Counted from the stretch's first letter, positions 26,145 through 36,417 are shown. The stretch is 64,000 nucleotides of DNA from Comamonadaceae bacterium (GCA_947450895.1 CANFWT010000002.1:1-64000), one strand, 5' to 3'. A program made the numbers and translations. The notes: generated by a model not told the origin, from the letters alone.

Positions 26145-27155
26145 TCAAACGACCCGCGTTGCCCGATTTGCCAAGTGAAGCGTTGCGATGGTCTCCAATA
26201 GGATACGCACAGCGCCTCGCTCAATCTCCGACAAATAGGGGTTCCAACAGTCCATTAACAATATTACCCTGGCTTGATCAGAATTATTCCAAGCCTCGTG
26301 CTGGAACGTGTCATCGAACATGACCAATTCACCCTCTTGCCAATGGTGCTTACCGATTCCAATAAGGTGCAGCGCACACTTGTCGGGGATCAACAGAGGC
26401 AGGTGCATCACCAAGCGTACATTAGTGACGCCGTAGTGTGGCAGCAGGTGTGTGCCCGGCTTCAAAACAGAGAAACAAATCTCAGGTGCCTGATCGGCAA
26501 TCCGACACAGGTCCAAGCCCTCTAGTATTTTGCTGGTTTCAGGGCATCTCGCATGATTTTGGTCAAACCGCTTTCCATGGCGGTAAAAAAAGAACGCCTC
26601 CCAAGAGGGAGCCGCACCGGTGCCTCCCACATAGTCTGCAACCGCGGAGCGACCGGAAAGCTCCAAGAAATTCTGGAAGTTTTTATCCTCGTCGAAAACC
26701 CGCAGTGCCTCTCTTTGAATTACGGCAAATGATTCTTGCAGGCCTCGAGCCCAAGGGTGCAAATGGGGATCATGAAACGCAATCTCGGGCAAGTCCGGAA
26801 AAAAAAAATACCGGGGCCTTTGTCGCTCGTCTTGCGGCCGGCAGTCTATGTCGCGCAAATAAGCAGCCAACGCTTTGTCAACTCTCGCAAGTGCTTTGGG
26901 TCCGTGTTGGTCTTTTAGGTGCGCGTACGACTGATAGAAAAGCGCTTTCCTTTTCGACCTGATTTGCTCAATCGCGTGTACGACCAAGCCAAAATACGCG
27001 TCGGGAGTAGAGTCCTCATCAAGCCAGTAACCACTGCGTTGCGCAGAGGTCACTGACTCAAAGTAGGCCCACAAAGCGCCGCCAAGATCGCCGGATTTCT
27101 CAAGCTGCGCCCCTTCAATGAGCTGCGCGATCGCTCGCACGGGCGCGCCGTTCAT
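26145..27155 (-). CDS. Aspartyl/asparaginyl beta-hydroxylase family protein (2-oxoglutarate Fe(II) dioxygenase)
   Basis: The 336-residue protein has a C-terminal Asp/Asn beta-hydroxylase domain. HYGVTNVRLVMHL carries the first iron-binding histidine (H240), FDDTFQHEAWN the second (H286), and QARVILLMDCWNP the arginine (R296) expected to bind 2-oxoglutarate. The N-terminal roughly 130 residues are helical and possibly TPR-like. No signal peptide or membrane segment is visible, so it should act in the cytoplasm. It starts ten bases after the TonB-receptor stop and ends eight bases before the binding-protein gene. Hydroxylation of an imported or endogenous peptide is inference. Confidence 0.85.
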   Translation of the reverse strand: MNGAPVRAIAQLIEGAQLEKSGDLGGALWAYFESVTSAQRSGYWLDEDSTPDAYFGLVVHAIEQIRSKRKALFYQSYAHLKDQHGPKALARVDKALAAYLRDIDCRPQDERQRPRYFFFPDLPEIAFHDPHLHPWARGLQESFAVIQREALRVFDEDKNFQNFLELSGRSAVADYVGGTGAAPSWEAFFFYRHGKRFDQNHARCPETSKILEGLDLCRIADQAPEICFSVLKPGTHLLPHYGVTNVRLVMHLPLLIPDKCALHLIGIGKHHWQEGELVMFDDTFQHEAWNNSDQARVILLMDCWNPYLSEIERGAVRILLETIATLHLANRATRVV

Positions 27156-27165
27156 TGTTTAAATG

Positions 27166-29976
27166 TCAAAACTTGAAGGATGCATTGACGTACATGGTGC
27201 GACCACGCGGATCGTAATAGCGGTCATCGTAGCCAAACTGCTGACCGCGATTCGTTCCACCAGTCGACGGGACAAATGGCGGTTTGGTGTCGAGCAAATT
27301 CAATACTCCGGCAGTCAAGGACCATGACTTGCTCGGTGTCCAAACGGTTTGCCAGTCATACGAGAAGTACGTGTCCACTTTCATGCGAATATCTTCGGTT
27401 CCGACAATACTGCCAGACGCATCGAGAACGTCCACGGTCGTAACCTGGTCATCGTATCCCGACTGAAAGTTAACGCCCAGCATATGACTCCACTCACCCG
27501 TCTTCAGGGTTGTCGCCCAACGGCCCTTCGTTTTAAAGGACACCGAACCCAATTCCGCAAAATTACCAATACTGGAATAGTACGGACCGTCTTTTTCTAG
27601 CTGCGCTTCATCACGCAACATATAAGTCAGCGTCAGTTGCGAGCTAAGAGTGCCAAACTCTGTTTTCGAGCGGGCCTGAATATCGAAGTCCAGACCTTGA
27701 GTGACCGAATTACCTAGATTCTTGTTATCCGCAAGAAATGCGAGGTATTTCTTTCCAGTTCCAATGTCAATTTTGGTGGCCCATGACTTAGAAAACGCTG
27801 CGGGGTTCGCAAATACAACCTGCTCAGTCAACTGGCCAAATGAGTCCGTAATTCCCACATGCCAGAGATCAACTCCGAAGCTCATCGAGTTAGAAGGCTC
27901 AAACCGGAAGCCCAAAGTGGCTTGCGTCGACTTTTCGGGTGTTAGCGCGGGGTTCCCGCTCGCCATTTGGTCGTATTGCTTGCTACCGGACTGGCAAATG
28001 GCGCCCAAGCTCGTAGCCATGGCAAGCAAAGCAGGGCTGCAAGTGTATTTGTCCGAAGTCACGCCATAGTCACGCAACGTAGCATTGACCTGCGGAACCG
28101 TTGGCGCATGGAAGCCCGTACCCGCAGAACCCCGGATCAGCCATTGGCTTGACGGCGTATAGCGAAAGCTCGCTTTTGACGTAGTGGCTGCACCGAAATC
28201 CGAGTAATTGTCCACCCGAACGCCGGCACCCAACTCCAGCGCTTTACTCACTGGGAATACGAACTCACCGAATAATCCGGTCGAGGTACGACTTGCCGAG
28301 TAAGGGGGCGTAGTAGCGGAATCACCAAAGCGTGTATCGCATGCAATGCCGTTAACAGGATCGCAAAGCGCACCAGATGCTGGATTGGCCAACTTTCCTT
28401 GCGCAAACAAACCAGGCCTTGAGTCAAATTTTTCGGAGTTGAAGTTCAGCCCCATGCCCAACATAATATCCCCGCCATCGAGTTTTCCAATGGCGCGAGA
28501 ACCGTTTACACCCATGGTGTCAAGTTGTGACAGACCACCGTCCCAATACCCTTTGTAATTGGCTGCGTTGATCGCGCTCTGGGCGGCAGACGATTGCGCC
28601 CCAGGACCCACAAACGGATCGAGCAAGCCGCTCATTCGCAGTGACTTAACCGCCAGTGCACCAGGATAACCCGATATTTCCCCGCTCACTTCGCTCTCCG
28701 AGTGAGAAAAAGCGGCGTTGTAATCCCAACCTGCCAACTCTCCGCGCGATCCAAATGACAGGCTCTTGAAATCGGCGGTGTCGTTATTTGTGCGCTTACC
28801 TAAATCATAGAGACGGTAGTAAGCTACTGTATCTTGCGTAATTCCCAAAGGAAGCAAGTATTTGTTTGCCAAATCACTTCCCGCGGGGATGCTAATGCTC
28901 CCAGGTACTGGTGCGATCCGGGAAATAGTGTTGGTACGCGCAAGCAAAATATCCGCAAAAACTTCTTGCCCAGCAACGTCGGCGGTCACCGAGGTCATAA
29001 AACTGTCGCGTTTGCGCTCAGGATAAATCTCGAGCTCACCGACAAAATCAAAACCACAATAATCATCCGCCAAACCGCTACCATCGTTGTAGGGTTCGAT
29101 GACCCGGAAGGTTTTGGCCGGGCACGCACCGGTTTTCTTTTGGTAAGGGCTGATCAACTGCCCGAGATCATCCACCACGTTTGCAGGAATCGGACTGGCA
29201 GAAAACTGTTGCTTTTGGTACGACTTGCCCTGGTAGTTGAATTTCACCTTACCGGTGCTTGCAAAATCACGATCGGTTGAGAACAACTGCGTGCGTTCGT
29301 CATGGCCAAAGGACATTACGGCACTGAAACCGTCCTTTTCTCGATCACCAAAACCCTTGGTTGCGCTTAGGCGGGTTTCTTTCGCTCCTTTATCAGGGGT
29401 GGAAACACCGTAGGTCACATCGCCCCCTGTCGAGTTGCGCTTGGTAATGAAGTTGACGACGCCCGCAATCGCATCAGCGCCATACAGCGCGGAAGCCCCA
29501 TCGGTCAACAATTCAACACGGTCAATTGCAGAAAGCGGAATGGCATTCAGGTCAAAGCCTGCCGCATAACCAGTCAGGCTCTGCCCTCCAAACTGCGCCA
29601 AGCGCCTGCCGTTGAGGAGGACGAGGGTTCGTGATTCACCAACGTCGTGAATAGATACCCCGGTAAAACCGTAGCTGCTGCCGCCCACGGATCCAGACTC
29701 TACGGAACCGCCTTGCACGCTTGAAATTTTTCGAATCAAATCAGCAGTTGACGTCGCACCGGAAGCCCTGATCTCTTCAGCCCGCATGATGGTGACAGGC
29801 AGCGCGCCCTCCGCGGCGATACGCTTGATGGCCGACCCCGTCACCTCGACCCGTTGCAAAGCACTTTCTGACTCTTGCGCCAAGGCGGATTGGGAGATGC
29901 CCACCCCGACTCCGCAAGCAATAAGAACCGATAGACGAACGGCAGTGGGTTTGAAAATGGATGAAGTGCGGGCCAT
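27166..29976 (-). CDS. TonB-dependent outer-membrane receptor
   Basis: A 936-residue gated outer-membrane channel energised by TonB. It has a signal peptide (SVLIACGVGVGISQSALAQ) cut after ALA, and a TonB-box-like segment ALQRVEVTGSAIKR. The plug domain contains VLLNGRRLAQFGG and VELLTDGASALYGADAIAG, and a long beta-barrel ends in aromatic RTMYVNASFKF. The start ending 29976 is set by AGAGGA seven bases upstream; the longer open frame has no better site. It heads the cluster with the hydroxylase and peptide importer. No Fur-box-like palindrome was found, and the ligand is unknown. Confidence 0.92.
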   Translation of the reverse strand: MARTSSIFKPTAVRLSVLIACGVGVGISQSALAQESESALQRVEVTGSAIKRIAAEGALPVTIMRAEEIRASGATSTADLIRKISSVQGGSVESGSVGGSSYGFTGVSIHDVGESRTLVLLNGRRLAQFGGQSLTGYAAGFDLNAIPLSAIDRVELLTDGASALYGADAIAGVVNFITKRNSTGGDVTYGVSTPDKGAKETRLSATKGFGDREKDGFSAVMSFGHDERTQLFSTDRDFASTGKVKFNYQGKSYQKQQFSASPIPANVVDDLGQLISPYQKKTGACPAKTFRVIEPYNDGSGLADDYCGFDFVGELEIYPERKRDSFMTSVTADVAGQEVFADILLARTNTISRIAPVPGSISIPAGSDLANKYLLPLGITQDTVAYYRLYDLGKRTNNDTADFKSLSFGSRGELAGWDYNAAFSHSESEVSGEISGYPGALAVKSLRMSGLLDPFVGPGAQSSAAQSAINAANYKGYWDGGLSQLDTMGVNGSRAIGKLDGGDIMLGMGLNFNSEKFDSRPGLFAQGKLANPASGALCDPVNGIACDTRFGDSATTPPYSASRTSTGLFGEFVFPVSKALELGAGVRVDNYSDFGAATTSKASFRYTPSSQWLIRGSAGTGFHAPTVPQVNATLRDYGVTSDKYTCSPALLAMATSLGAICQSGSKQYDQMASGNPALTPEKSTQATLGFRFEPSNSMSFGVDLWHVGITDSFGQLTEQVVFANPAAFSKSWATKIDIGTGKKYLAFLADNKNLGNSVTQGLDFDIQARSKTEFGTLSSQLTLTYMLRDEAQLEKDGPYYSSIGNFAELGSVSFKTKGRWATTLKTGEWSHMLGVNFQSGYDDQVTTVDVLDASGSIVGTEDIRMKVDTYFSYDWQTVWTPSKSWSLTAGVLNLLDTKPPFVPSTGGTNRGQQFGYDDRYYDPRGRTMYVNASFKF

Positions 29977-30167
29977 AAATGTGTCCTCTTTAAGCCAAAG
30001 TGAAGAAAACAAGAAAAACGTAGAACCTGACACTACTGTACTGTTGTTTACCCGCGCTTAACACAAGTTCATGAAAAAAATGTGATGTAGCGCGGTAACG
30101 CGGTATCACACCTTGGTTTTTCCCATCGAGGCTGTTCCTGCGCACCCTGGCGTGGTCCGCTCGCAGG

Positions 30168-31085
30168 CTATTCCGCAGCCCGCACCCGCACAAAAGTGGC
30201 AAATTTAGGCAAACCGCCAGGCGTGTGGTCGCGGTAGCGGTAAGTGACTTGCGCGCCTATGGGCGGTGGGTTAGCACGGTCGGTGGCGCTAAATCCGGTG
30301 CCCAAAGAAAAGCGCTGGCCGCTGGGCATTTCAAGCAACAGTGCGCCCATCTGCCCTTCAAGCTTGCCTTTTCCAGGCACGTGCGCCACCACGGTGGCTT
30401 CGTCGTCGGGTTGCAGTTTGAGTTTTCGTACCGCCTCGCTGCGACCCGGCTGCCACAGCGCGTCCGTTCGGTGCAAGACCAGTCCCTCCCCGCCCAAACT
30501 CGCCACCTGCTGCAAGCGGCTTTGCAAGTCCTCGGAACTGCCCACACGACTTTGCTCCACCGCGGCAAGCCAAGGGAGGTCCGCCTGCCGCACCAGGGTT
30601 TCCAATTGCCTTGAGCGCGCTTCAAAAGGCAAATCTGATGTGGGCGTGTCAAAGAGCATGTAACGCAGGGCGCGCCAGTCGGTGTCCGCTGGCTGCGTTT
30701 TGCGGACCGTGGCAGACAGTCGGTCAAAGGTCTGTCTTCCCAGCCATAACTCACCGTCGAGCGGCTGGGGCGGCAAACTCGCTACAAACCATGGCGGTGC
30801 CACTATCGGTCGGCCACTGCGAAATCGCAGTACAGCACCATCCCAAATGGCACGCACACCGTCGAGTTTTTCACTCACCAAAAAGCGACTGGGATCGAAC
30901 TGAGGACTCCAGGCGGTGGCCCACTCGCCCAGCGCATTGGTGGATGGACTGCCGGCTGCCATTGCAGGGCATTGCACGCCAAAGCCAGCGCCTGCCAGCG
31001 CACCCAGCCCCCATTTGAGCGCCTGACGGCGACAGACGGTGCCGCGAAAAGAAGGTGCACCGGCACCCAAAGACTTGTGTCTCAT
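30168..31085 (-). CDS. Exported ATP-dependent DNA ligase (Lig E-like)
   Basis: Minimal ATP-dependent ligase sealing nicked DNA. The 305-residue protein has catalytic motif I EKLDGVRA (adenylated lysine), motif III DGELW, motif IV EGLVL, motif V KLKLQ and a C-terminal OB-fold ending KFATFVRVR. The N-terminus has a twin-arginine-like RRQALKWGLGALAGAGFG followed by AMAAG, so export to the periplasm is predicted, as for Lig E proteins of competent bacteria. It lies next to an HNH endonuclease gene with an 86-base gap. It is unrelated to the lig aromatic genes. Confidence 0.88.
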   Translation of the reverse strand: MRHKSLGAGAPSFRGTVCRRQALKWGLGALAGAGFGVQCPAMAAGSPSTNALGEWATAWSPQFDPSRFLVSEKLDGVRAIWDGAVLRFRSGRPIVAPPWFVASLPPQPLDGELWLGRQTFDRLSATVRKTQPADTDWRALRYMLFDTPTSDLPFEARSRQLETLVRQADLPWLAAVEQSRVGSSEDLQSRLQQVASLGGEGLVLHRTDALWQPGRSEAVRKLKLQPDDEATVVAHVPGKGKLEGQMGALLLEMPSGQRFSLGTGFSATDRANPPPIGAQVTYRYRDHTPGGLPKFATFVRVRAAE

Positions 31086-31171
31086 ATTTTTCCTCCCCTA
31101 AAACCCGGCCAGGGCGCTCTGTGGCACCCTTGGCATATTCACCGTGCGCTGCGGCGCGTGGCAGCAAGCGC

Positions 31172-31735
31172 CTAAATCAGCAGGCGCGACGAACGCGGCA
31201 CGTGCGACATCAAAAATTCCATCTGGTCCGCCAGAATGCGGCGGTTGCGCAAAATAAAGTCTTCCCACAGGCTGGGCACATAGGGCGCATACAGCAAGGG
31301 CATGTGCGCTTGTTCGGGCGTGCGGTGGCTTTTGCGGTGGTTGCAGGGGCGGCAGGCGGTGACCACGTTCATCCAGGTGTCCACGCCTTGCTGGGCAAAG
31401 GGAATGATGTGCTCGCGGGTGAGGTCCGACTCGTGGAAGTGACCACCGCAATACGCGCAAATATTGCGGTCGCGCACAAACAGCTTGCCATTGGTCAGGC
31501 CGGGGCGCAGGTTAAACGGGTTGATGTTCGGCACGCCACGGGTGCCGATGATGCTGTTGACACGGATAACCGATTGTTGGCCGGTAATGGCATTGTGGCC
31601 ACCCCGGAAGACCGCAATTTCAGCCCCCGACTCCCAGCGCACTTCACCGGCGGCGTAGTTGACCACTGCTTGTTCGAGGGAAATCCAAGACTGAGGAAGA
31701 CCCTGCGCCGACAGCTTCAAGACTTTCACAAACAA
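31172..31735 (-). CDS. HNH endonuclease family protein
   Basis: A 187-residue protein with an HNH nuclease core. CAYCGG supplies a zinc-binding cysteine pair, REHIIPFAQQGVDTWMNVV supplies the His and Asn, and CRPCNHRKS supplies the second cysteine pair and the last His. The N-terminal domain (AVVNYAAGEVRWESG) is shared by a widespread proteobacterial HNH family that is not linked to restriction. No signal peptide is seen. Upstream is an inverted repeat GTCAC/GTGAC at 31821-31846 in the shared intergenic region with ribF. The cellular role is not known. Confidence 0.86.
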   Translation of the reverse strand: MFVKVLKLSAQGLPQSWISLEQAVVNYAAGEVRWESGAEIAVFRGGHNAITGQQSVIRVNSIIGTRGVPNINPFNLRPGLTNGKLFVRDRNICAYCGGHFHESDLTREHIIPFAQQGVDTWMNVVTACRPCNHRKSHRTPEQAHMPLLYAPYVPSLWEDFILRNRRILADQMEFLMSHVPRSSRLLI

Positions 31736-31906
31736 CGCCTCCAGATTCGGTCAGTTAACCACTACCAAGGAACGCTACATGCTGCACGCCGAGACGGTTT
31801 TATTCGCCTCTGGCGCCTGCGTCACAATATACCCTCTTTACGTGACACATAGGCCCGCTGCGCTGTGACATCTGGCATAGCCGGACCTCAAAAAATACCA
31901 TATTCC

Positions 31907-32881
31907 ATGCAGGTTTTTCGCGGCTTCAAGCACCCAGGACTGGCCCCGGCCTGCGCCCTCACCATCGGCAACTTTGACGGCGTGCACCGTGGCCACCAGG
32001 CCATGCTGGCGCTGTTGCGCAGCGAGGCGCAGCAGCGCGGCGTACCCAGTTGCGTGCTGACCTTTGAGCCCCACCCGCGCGATTACTTTGCCAAGCTGAC
32101 GCGCCAGCCCGACCTGGCGCCTGCGCGCGTGGGCACGGTCCGGGACAAGCTGACAGATCTGGCGCATTGCGGTGTGGACCAGGTTGTGGTGCTACCGTTC
32201 AACGCGGCACTGGCCAGCCAAAGCCCCCAGGCCTTTGTGCAACAGGTGTTGGTAGAGGGGCTGGGCGCCAAATACGTGCTGGTGGGTGACGACTTCCGCT
32301 TTGGTGCCAAGCGCGCCGGAGATTACGCCCTGCTCGATACCGCAGGCCAAACCCACGGCTTTGACGTGGCACGCATGAACAGCTACGAGGTCCACGGCCT
32401 GCGTGTTTCAAGCTCGGCGGTGCGCGAGGCCTTGGCCCACGGCCGCATGGACGATGCAGCGCGCCTCTTGGGGCGGCCGTACCGCGTGTCCGGCCACATC
32501 GTGCATGGGCGCAAGCTGGGTCGCACCCTGGGCTTTCGCACCCTGAACCTGCGCTTTGCGCACTGGAAACCGGCCACCAGCGGCATCTTCGTGGTGCAGG
32601 TCCACGGCCTGGACGCCCAGCCAGTGGCTGGCGTAGCCAATTTTGGCGTGCGGCCCTCGCTAGACGCCAACGACGTCAACGGCGGGCGGGTGCTGCTGGA
32701 AACCCACTGCCTGGACTGGCCGGCCGCCCTGGGCAGCGACGGGGCCTACGGTAAAATTGTGGGTGTGGAACTGCTACATAAACTGCACGACGAGCTGAAA
32801 TACGACGGCTTGGACGCCCTGACCCAGGGCATTGAGCGCGACTGCGTTGAAGCGCGCGCCTGGCTGGCCGCCCGAATTTGA
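31907..32881 (+). CDS. ribF: Bifunctional riboflavin kinase/FAD synthetase
   Basis: Converts riboflavin to FMN and then FAD. The 324-residue protein has the FAD-synthetase nucleotidyltransferase motif TIGNFDGVHRGHQAML near residue 16 and a VSSSAVREAL block. The C-terminal riboflavin-kinase domain has GRTLGFRTLNL and VANFGVRPSL. The start MQVFRGFKHP (ATG 31907) removes a 14-codon upstream extension with no similarity. ileS and lspA follow on the same strand, a common proteobacterial order. Confidence 0.95.
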   Translation: MQVFRGFKHPGLAPACALTIGNFDGVHRGHQAMLALLRSEAQQRGVPSCVLTFEPHPRDYFAKLTRQPDLAPARVGTVRDKLTDLAHCGVDQVVVLPFNAALASQSPQAFVQQVLVEGLGAKYVLVGDDFRFGAKRAGDYALLDTAGQTHGFDVARMNSYEVHGLRVSSSAVREALAHGRMDDAARLLGRPYRVSGHIVHGRKLGRTLGFRTLNLRFAHWKPATSGIFVVQVHGLDAQPVAGVANFGVRPSLDANDVNGGRVLLETHCLDWPAALGSDGAYGKIVGVELLHKLHDELKYDGLDALTQGIERDCVEARAWLAARI

Positions 32882-32992
32882 ACGGGCACGCTGGCGCACC
32901 TAGCCCCGCGCCACCCGCTTGATGCCCCGCAGGGCTGCGCGAGCGAACCGCCCTCCCCTTTTTTGCCCCACGGCACCGACCCGAGATGCTCC

Positions 32993-35875
32993 ATGACCGA
33001 CAAAGTTGACTACCGCAGCACCCTGAACCTGCCCGACACCCCCTTCCCCATGCGCGGCGACCTGCCCAAGCGTGAGCCCGGCTGGGTAAAACAGTGGAAC
33101 GAAGCCGGCTTGTACAAGCGCTTGCGCGCTTCGCGCATCGGCGCACCGCTGTTTGTGTTGCACGACGGCCCGCCCTACGCCAATGGCAAACTGCACATCG
33201 GCCACGCGCTCAACAAAGTGCTCAAGGACATGATCGTCAAGTCCAAGCAACTCGCGGGCTTTGACGCGCAGTACATCCCCGGCTGGGACTGCCACGGCCT
33301 GCCGATTGAGAACGCCATTGAAAAACTGCACGGCCGCAAACTCAGCCGTGACGACATGCAGGCGAAAAGCCGTGCCTTCGCCACCGAGCAGATTGACCAA
33401 CAGCGCGAAGACTTCAAGCGCCTGGGCGTGCTGGGCGACTGGGAACGCCCCTACCGCACCATGGACCCGGCCAACGAGGCGGGCGAGATCCGCGCGTTCA
33501 AGCGGGTGATCGAACGCGGCTTCGTGTACCGGGGCCTGAAACCCGTGTATTGGTGTTTTGACTGCGGCTCGTCCCTGGCCGAGTTTGAGATTGAATACGC
33601 AGACAAGAAAAGTGACACGCTGGATGTGGCCTTCGAGTCCGCCGACCCCACCGCGCTGGCCGCCGCTTTTGGCCTGGGCGCCCTGCCCTCGGCCACTAAA
33701 TCCGCCTTTGCGGTGATCTGGACCACCACCGCCTGGACGATTCCGGCCAACCAGGCACTCAACGCCAATGCCACCATCACCTATGCGCTGGTGGACACGC
33801 CGCGCGGCTACTTGGTGCTGGCGGCCTCCTTGGTCGATAAGTGCCTAGAACGCTACGGCCAGACCGGCACCGTGATTGCCACCGCTTTGGGCGAAAAACT
33901 GGGCGGCCTGAACTTCAAACACCCCTTGCACGACGTGCACGAGGGCTACCGCCGCCTGTCCCCCGTGTACCTAGCCGACTATGTGAGCGAAGGCGACGGC
34001 ACGGGCATGGTGCATTCATCCCCCGCCTATGGCGTGGATGACTTCAACAGCTGCGTGGCCCATGGCCTGAAATACGACGACATCCTCAACCCGGTGCAAG
34101 GCAACGGCGCTTATGCCGATGACCTCCCCCTGTTTGGCGGCTTGAACATCTGGAAAGCCTGCCCGCGCATTATTGAGGTGCTGGGCCAAAGTGACCGTTT
34201 AATGGCCACCCACGCCATCACCCACAGCTACCCGCATTGCTGGCGCCACAAGACGCCAGTGATCTACCGGGCTGCCGCCCAGTGGTTTGTGCGCATGGAC
34301 GACGGCCCAGGCGTATTCACCAAAGACAAGGCGCCCAAAACCTTGCGCCAGCTGGCCCTGGACGCGATTGAGCAGACCGACTTTTACCCGGAAAACGGCA
34401 AAACCCGCCTGCGCGACATGATCGCCAACCGGCCCGACTGGTGCATCAGCCGCCAGCGCAGCTGGGGCGTGCCGGTGCCCTTTTTCTTGCACAAAGACAG
34501 TGGCGAGTTGCACCCGCGCACCATGGACATCCTGGACCAGGCGGCGGATATCGTTCAGGCCGGTGGCATTGAAGCCTGGAGCCGCGCCACGGTGGAAGAC
34601 ATCTTGTGCCTGCCCGGTGACGATCCGCAGGCCTACACCAAGAGCACCGACATTCTGGAAGTGTGGTTTGACAGCGGTTCGACCTTCCAGCACGTGCTGC
34701 GCGGCAGCCACAAAGACGCCTACGACCGCGCACCGTTCCATGACCAAGGGCCCGAAGCCGACCTGTATTTAGAGGGCCACGACCAGCACCGGGGCTGGTT
34801 TCACAGCTCGCTCTTGCTGGGCTGCGCCTTGTACGACCGCGCGCCCTACAAAGGCTTGCTGACCCACGGTTTTGCCACCGACGGCCAGGGCCGCAAGATG
34901 AGCAAAAGCTTGGGCAACACGGTGGCGCCGCAAGAGGTGACCGACAAGATGGGCGCCGAGATCGTGCGCCTGTGGGTGGCGGCGACCGATTATTCGGGCG
35001 ATCTCAACATCGACGAAAAAATCCTGGCCCGCGTGGTGGACACCTACCGCCGGGTGCGCAACACGCTCAAATTCTTGCTCGCCAATGTGAGCGACTTTGA
35101 CCCGGCCAAAGACGCTGTGCCCGACGCGCAGTTGCTGGAGATTGACCGCTACGCCCTGAGCCGTACCGCGCAGTTGCAAGCCGACATCCTGGCGCACTTT
35201 GACCGCTATGAGTTCCACCCGGTGGTGTCCAAGCTGCAGATTTTTTGCTCGGAAGACCTGGGCGCGTTTTACCTGGACGTGCTCAAAGACCGGCTGTACA
35301 CCACGGCGCCCGATTCGCTGGCGCGCCGCTCGGCGCAGACCGCGCTGTGGCACATCACCCAGGCCATGCTGCGCTGGATGGCGCCATTCCTGAGCTTTAC
35401 CGCCGAAGAGGCCTGGGCCACGCTGGGTGCGGCGGGCAAGACGCCAGCGGCCACGCGTGACTCCATCTTCATGGACACCTTTGTGGCGCTGGACGCGCCC
35501 GATGTGGCCTTGTGCGCCAAGTGGGCGCGCATTCGCGAGATTCGCGAGGCGGTCAACAAAGACATCGAAGTGCTGCGCGGCAGCGGCCAGGTGGGCGCCT
35601 CGCTGCAGGCGGTGGTGACCATTACCGCCGATGCGCAAGACCTGAATATTCTGCAGAGCCTGGGCGCGGACCTAAAGTTCGTGTTCATCACCTCGGCGGT
35701 GACGCTGCAGGCGGGGGATGCGTTGGGCATTGCCTGTGGCGCCAGCACAGCGGTCAAGTGCGAGCGCTGCTGGCATTACACCGACGACGTGGGCCTGGAC
35801 GACTCCCACCCCGGTATTTGTGGCCGCTGTGTGAGCAACCTGTTTGGCGCGGGCGAGCACCGCGTGGTGGCCTGA
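32993..35875 (+). CDS. ileS: Isoleucyl-tRNA synthetase
   Basis: Class I synthetase charging tRNA-Ile. The 960-residue protein has the HIGH motif in [25 protein letters not shown] and the CP1 editing domain with [12 protein letters not shown]. The KMSKS motif is in [11 protein letters not shown], the anticodon-binding domain follows, and a C-terminal zinc site has CERCWHY and CGRC. The ATG at 32993 ([10 protein letters not shown]) follows 111 bases after ribF. The stop overlaps the lspA start by one base (TGATG). Confidence 0.97.
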   Translation: MTDKVDYRSTLNLPDTPFPMRGDLPKREPGWVKQWNEAGLYKRLRASRIGAPLFVLHDGPPYANGKLHIGHALNKVLKDMIVKSKQLAGFDAQYIPGWDCHGLPIENAIEKLHGRKLSRDDMQAKSRAFATEQIDQQREDFKRLGVLGDWERPYRTMDPANEAGEIRAFKRVIERGFVYRGLKPVYWCFDCGSSLAEFEIEYADKKSDTLDVAFESADPTALAAAFGLGALPSATKSAFAVIWTTTAWTIPANQALNANATITYALVDTPRGYLVLAASLVDKCLERYGQTGTVIATALGEKLGGLNFKHPLHDVHEGYRRLSPVYLADYVSEGDGTGMVHSSPAYGVDDFNSCVAHGLKYDDILNPVQGNGAYADDLPLFGGLNIWKACPRIIEVLGQSDRLMATHAITHSYPHCWRHKTPVIYRAAAQWFVRMDDGPGVFTKDKAPKTLRQLALDAIEQTDFYPENGKTRLRDMIANRPDWCISRQRSWGVPVPFFLHKDSGELHPRTMDILDQAADIVQAGGIEAWSRATVEDILCLPGDDPQAYTKSTDILEVWFDSGSTFQHVLRGSHKDAYDRAPFHDQGPEADLYLEGHDQHRGWFHSSLLLGCALYDRAPYKGLLTHGFATDGQGRKMSKSLGNTVAPQEVTDKMGAEIVRLWVAATDYSGDLNIDEKILARVVDTYRRVRNTLKFLLANVSDFDPAKDAVPDAQLLEIDRYALSRTAQLQADILAHFDRYEFHPVVSKLQIFCSEDLGAFYLDVLKDRLYTTAPDSLARRSAQTALWHITQAMLRWMAPFLSFTAEEAWATLGAAGKTPAATRDSIFMDTFVALDAPDVALCAKWARIREIREAVNKDIEVLRGSGQVGASLQAVVTITADAQDLNILQSLGADLKFVFITSAVTLQAGDALGIACGASTAVKCERCWHYTDDVGLDDSHPGICGRCVSNLFGAGEHRVVA

Positions 35876-36372
35876 TGGCACGGCGCGGCAACGCTGCGGG
35901 CCTGGGCCTGATCCACTGGCTGGCCATTGCGCTGGTGCTGGTGCTGGCCGACCAGTTCACCAAAATCTTGGTGCTAGGGAGCTTTGCGCTGGGCGAGGGC
36001 AAGGAACTGACCGGGTTTTTCAACCTGGTGCGGGTGCATAACGCGGGTGCCGCCTTTTCATTTTTGGCCGGCGCCTCAGGCTGGCAGCGTTGGTTTTTCA
36101 CCGCGCTAGGCCTGGTGGCGGCCGTGGTGATTGTCTGGATGCTCAAAAGCCACCCCGGTCAACGCCTGTTTTGTCTGGCCATGGCCTGCATTTTGGGTGG
36201 CGCCGTAGGCAATGTGATTGACCGCTTGCTTTATGGCTATGTGGTCGACTTCCTGGACTTCCATTGGGCCGGCATGCATTTCCCGGCCTTTAATCTGGCC
36301 GACAGCGCCATTTCTTTGGGCGCTGCCTGCCTGATATTGGACGAGTTGCTAAGGGTGCGACGCGGACGCTGA
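35875..36372 (+). CDS. lspA: Lipoprotein signal peptidase (signal peptidase II)
   Basis: Aspartic protease in the inner membrane that cleaves prolipoprotein signal peptides. The 165-residue protein has four membrane helices. The catalytic aspartates sit in VGNVIDR (D116) and FNLADSAIS (D143), and ADQFTK and [13 protein letters not shown] are family blocks. The ATG at 35875 shares a base with the ileS stop. It would process the lipoprotein binding protein at 23821-26136 among others. Confidence 0.96.
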   Translation: MARRGNAAGLGLIHWLAIALVLVLADQFTKILVLGSFALGEGKELTGFFNLVRVHNAGAAFSFLAGASGWQRWFFTALGLVAAVVIVWMLKSHPGQRLFCLAMACILGGAVGNVIDRLLYGYVVDFLDFHWAGMHFPAFNLADSAISLGAACLILDELLRVRRGR

Positions 36373-36417
36373 AGCGGCGCCGCACAGGCTTGGTCACGTG
36401 CGGCGGGCGCAGCCGGA

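Noticed and set aside
29977-30167. Fur box upstream of the TonB receptor
   Set aside because: No GATAAT-type palindrome was found; an accgcg-type palindrome is present but does not match.
31736-31906. FMN riboswitch upstream of ribF
   Set aside because: The conserved RFN element sequences were not seen, and ribF is seldom its target.
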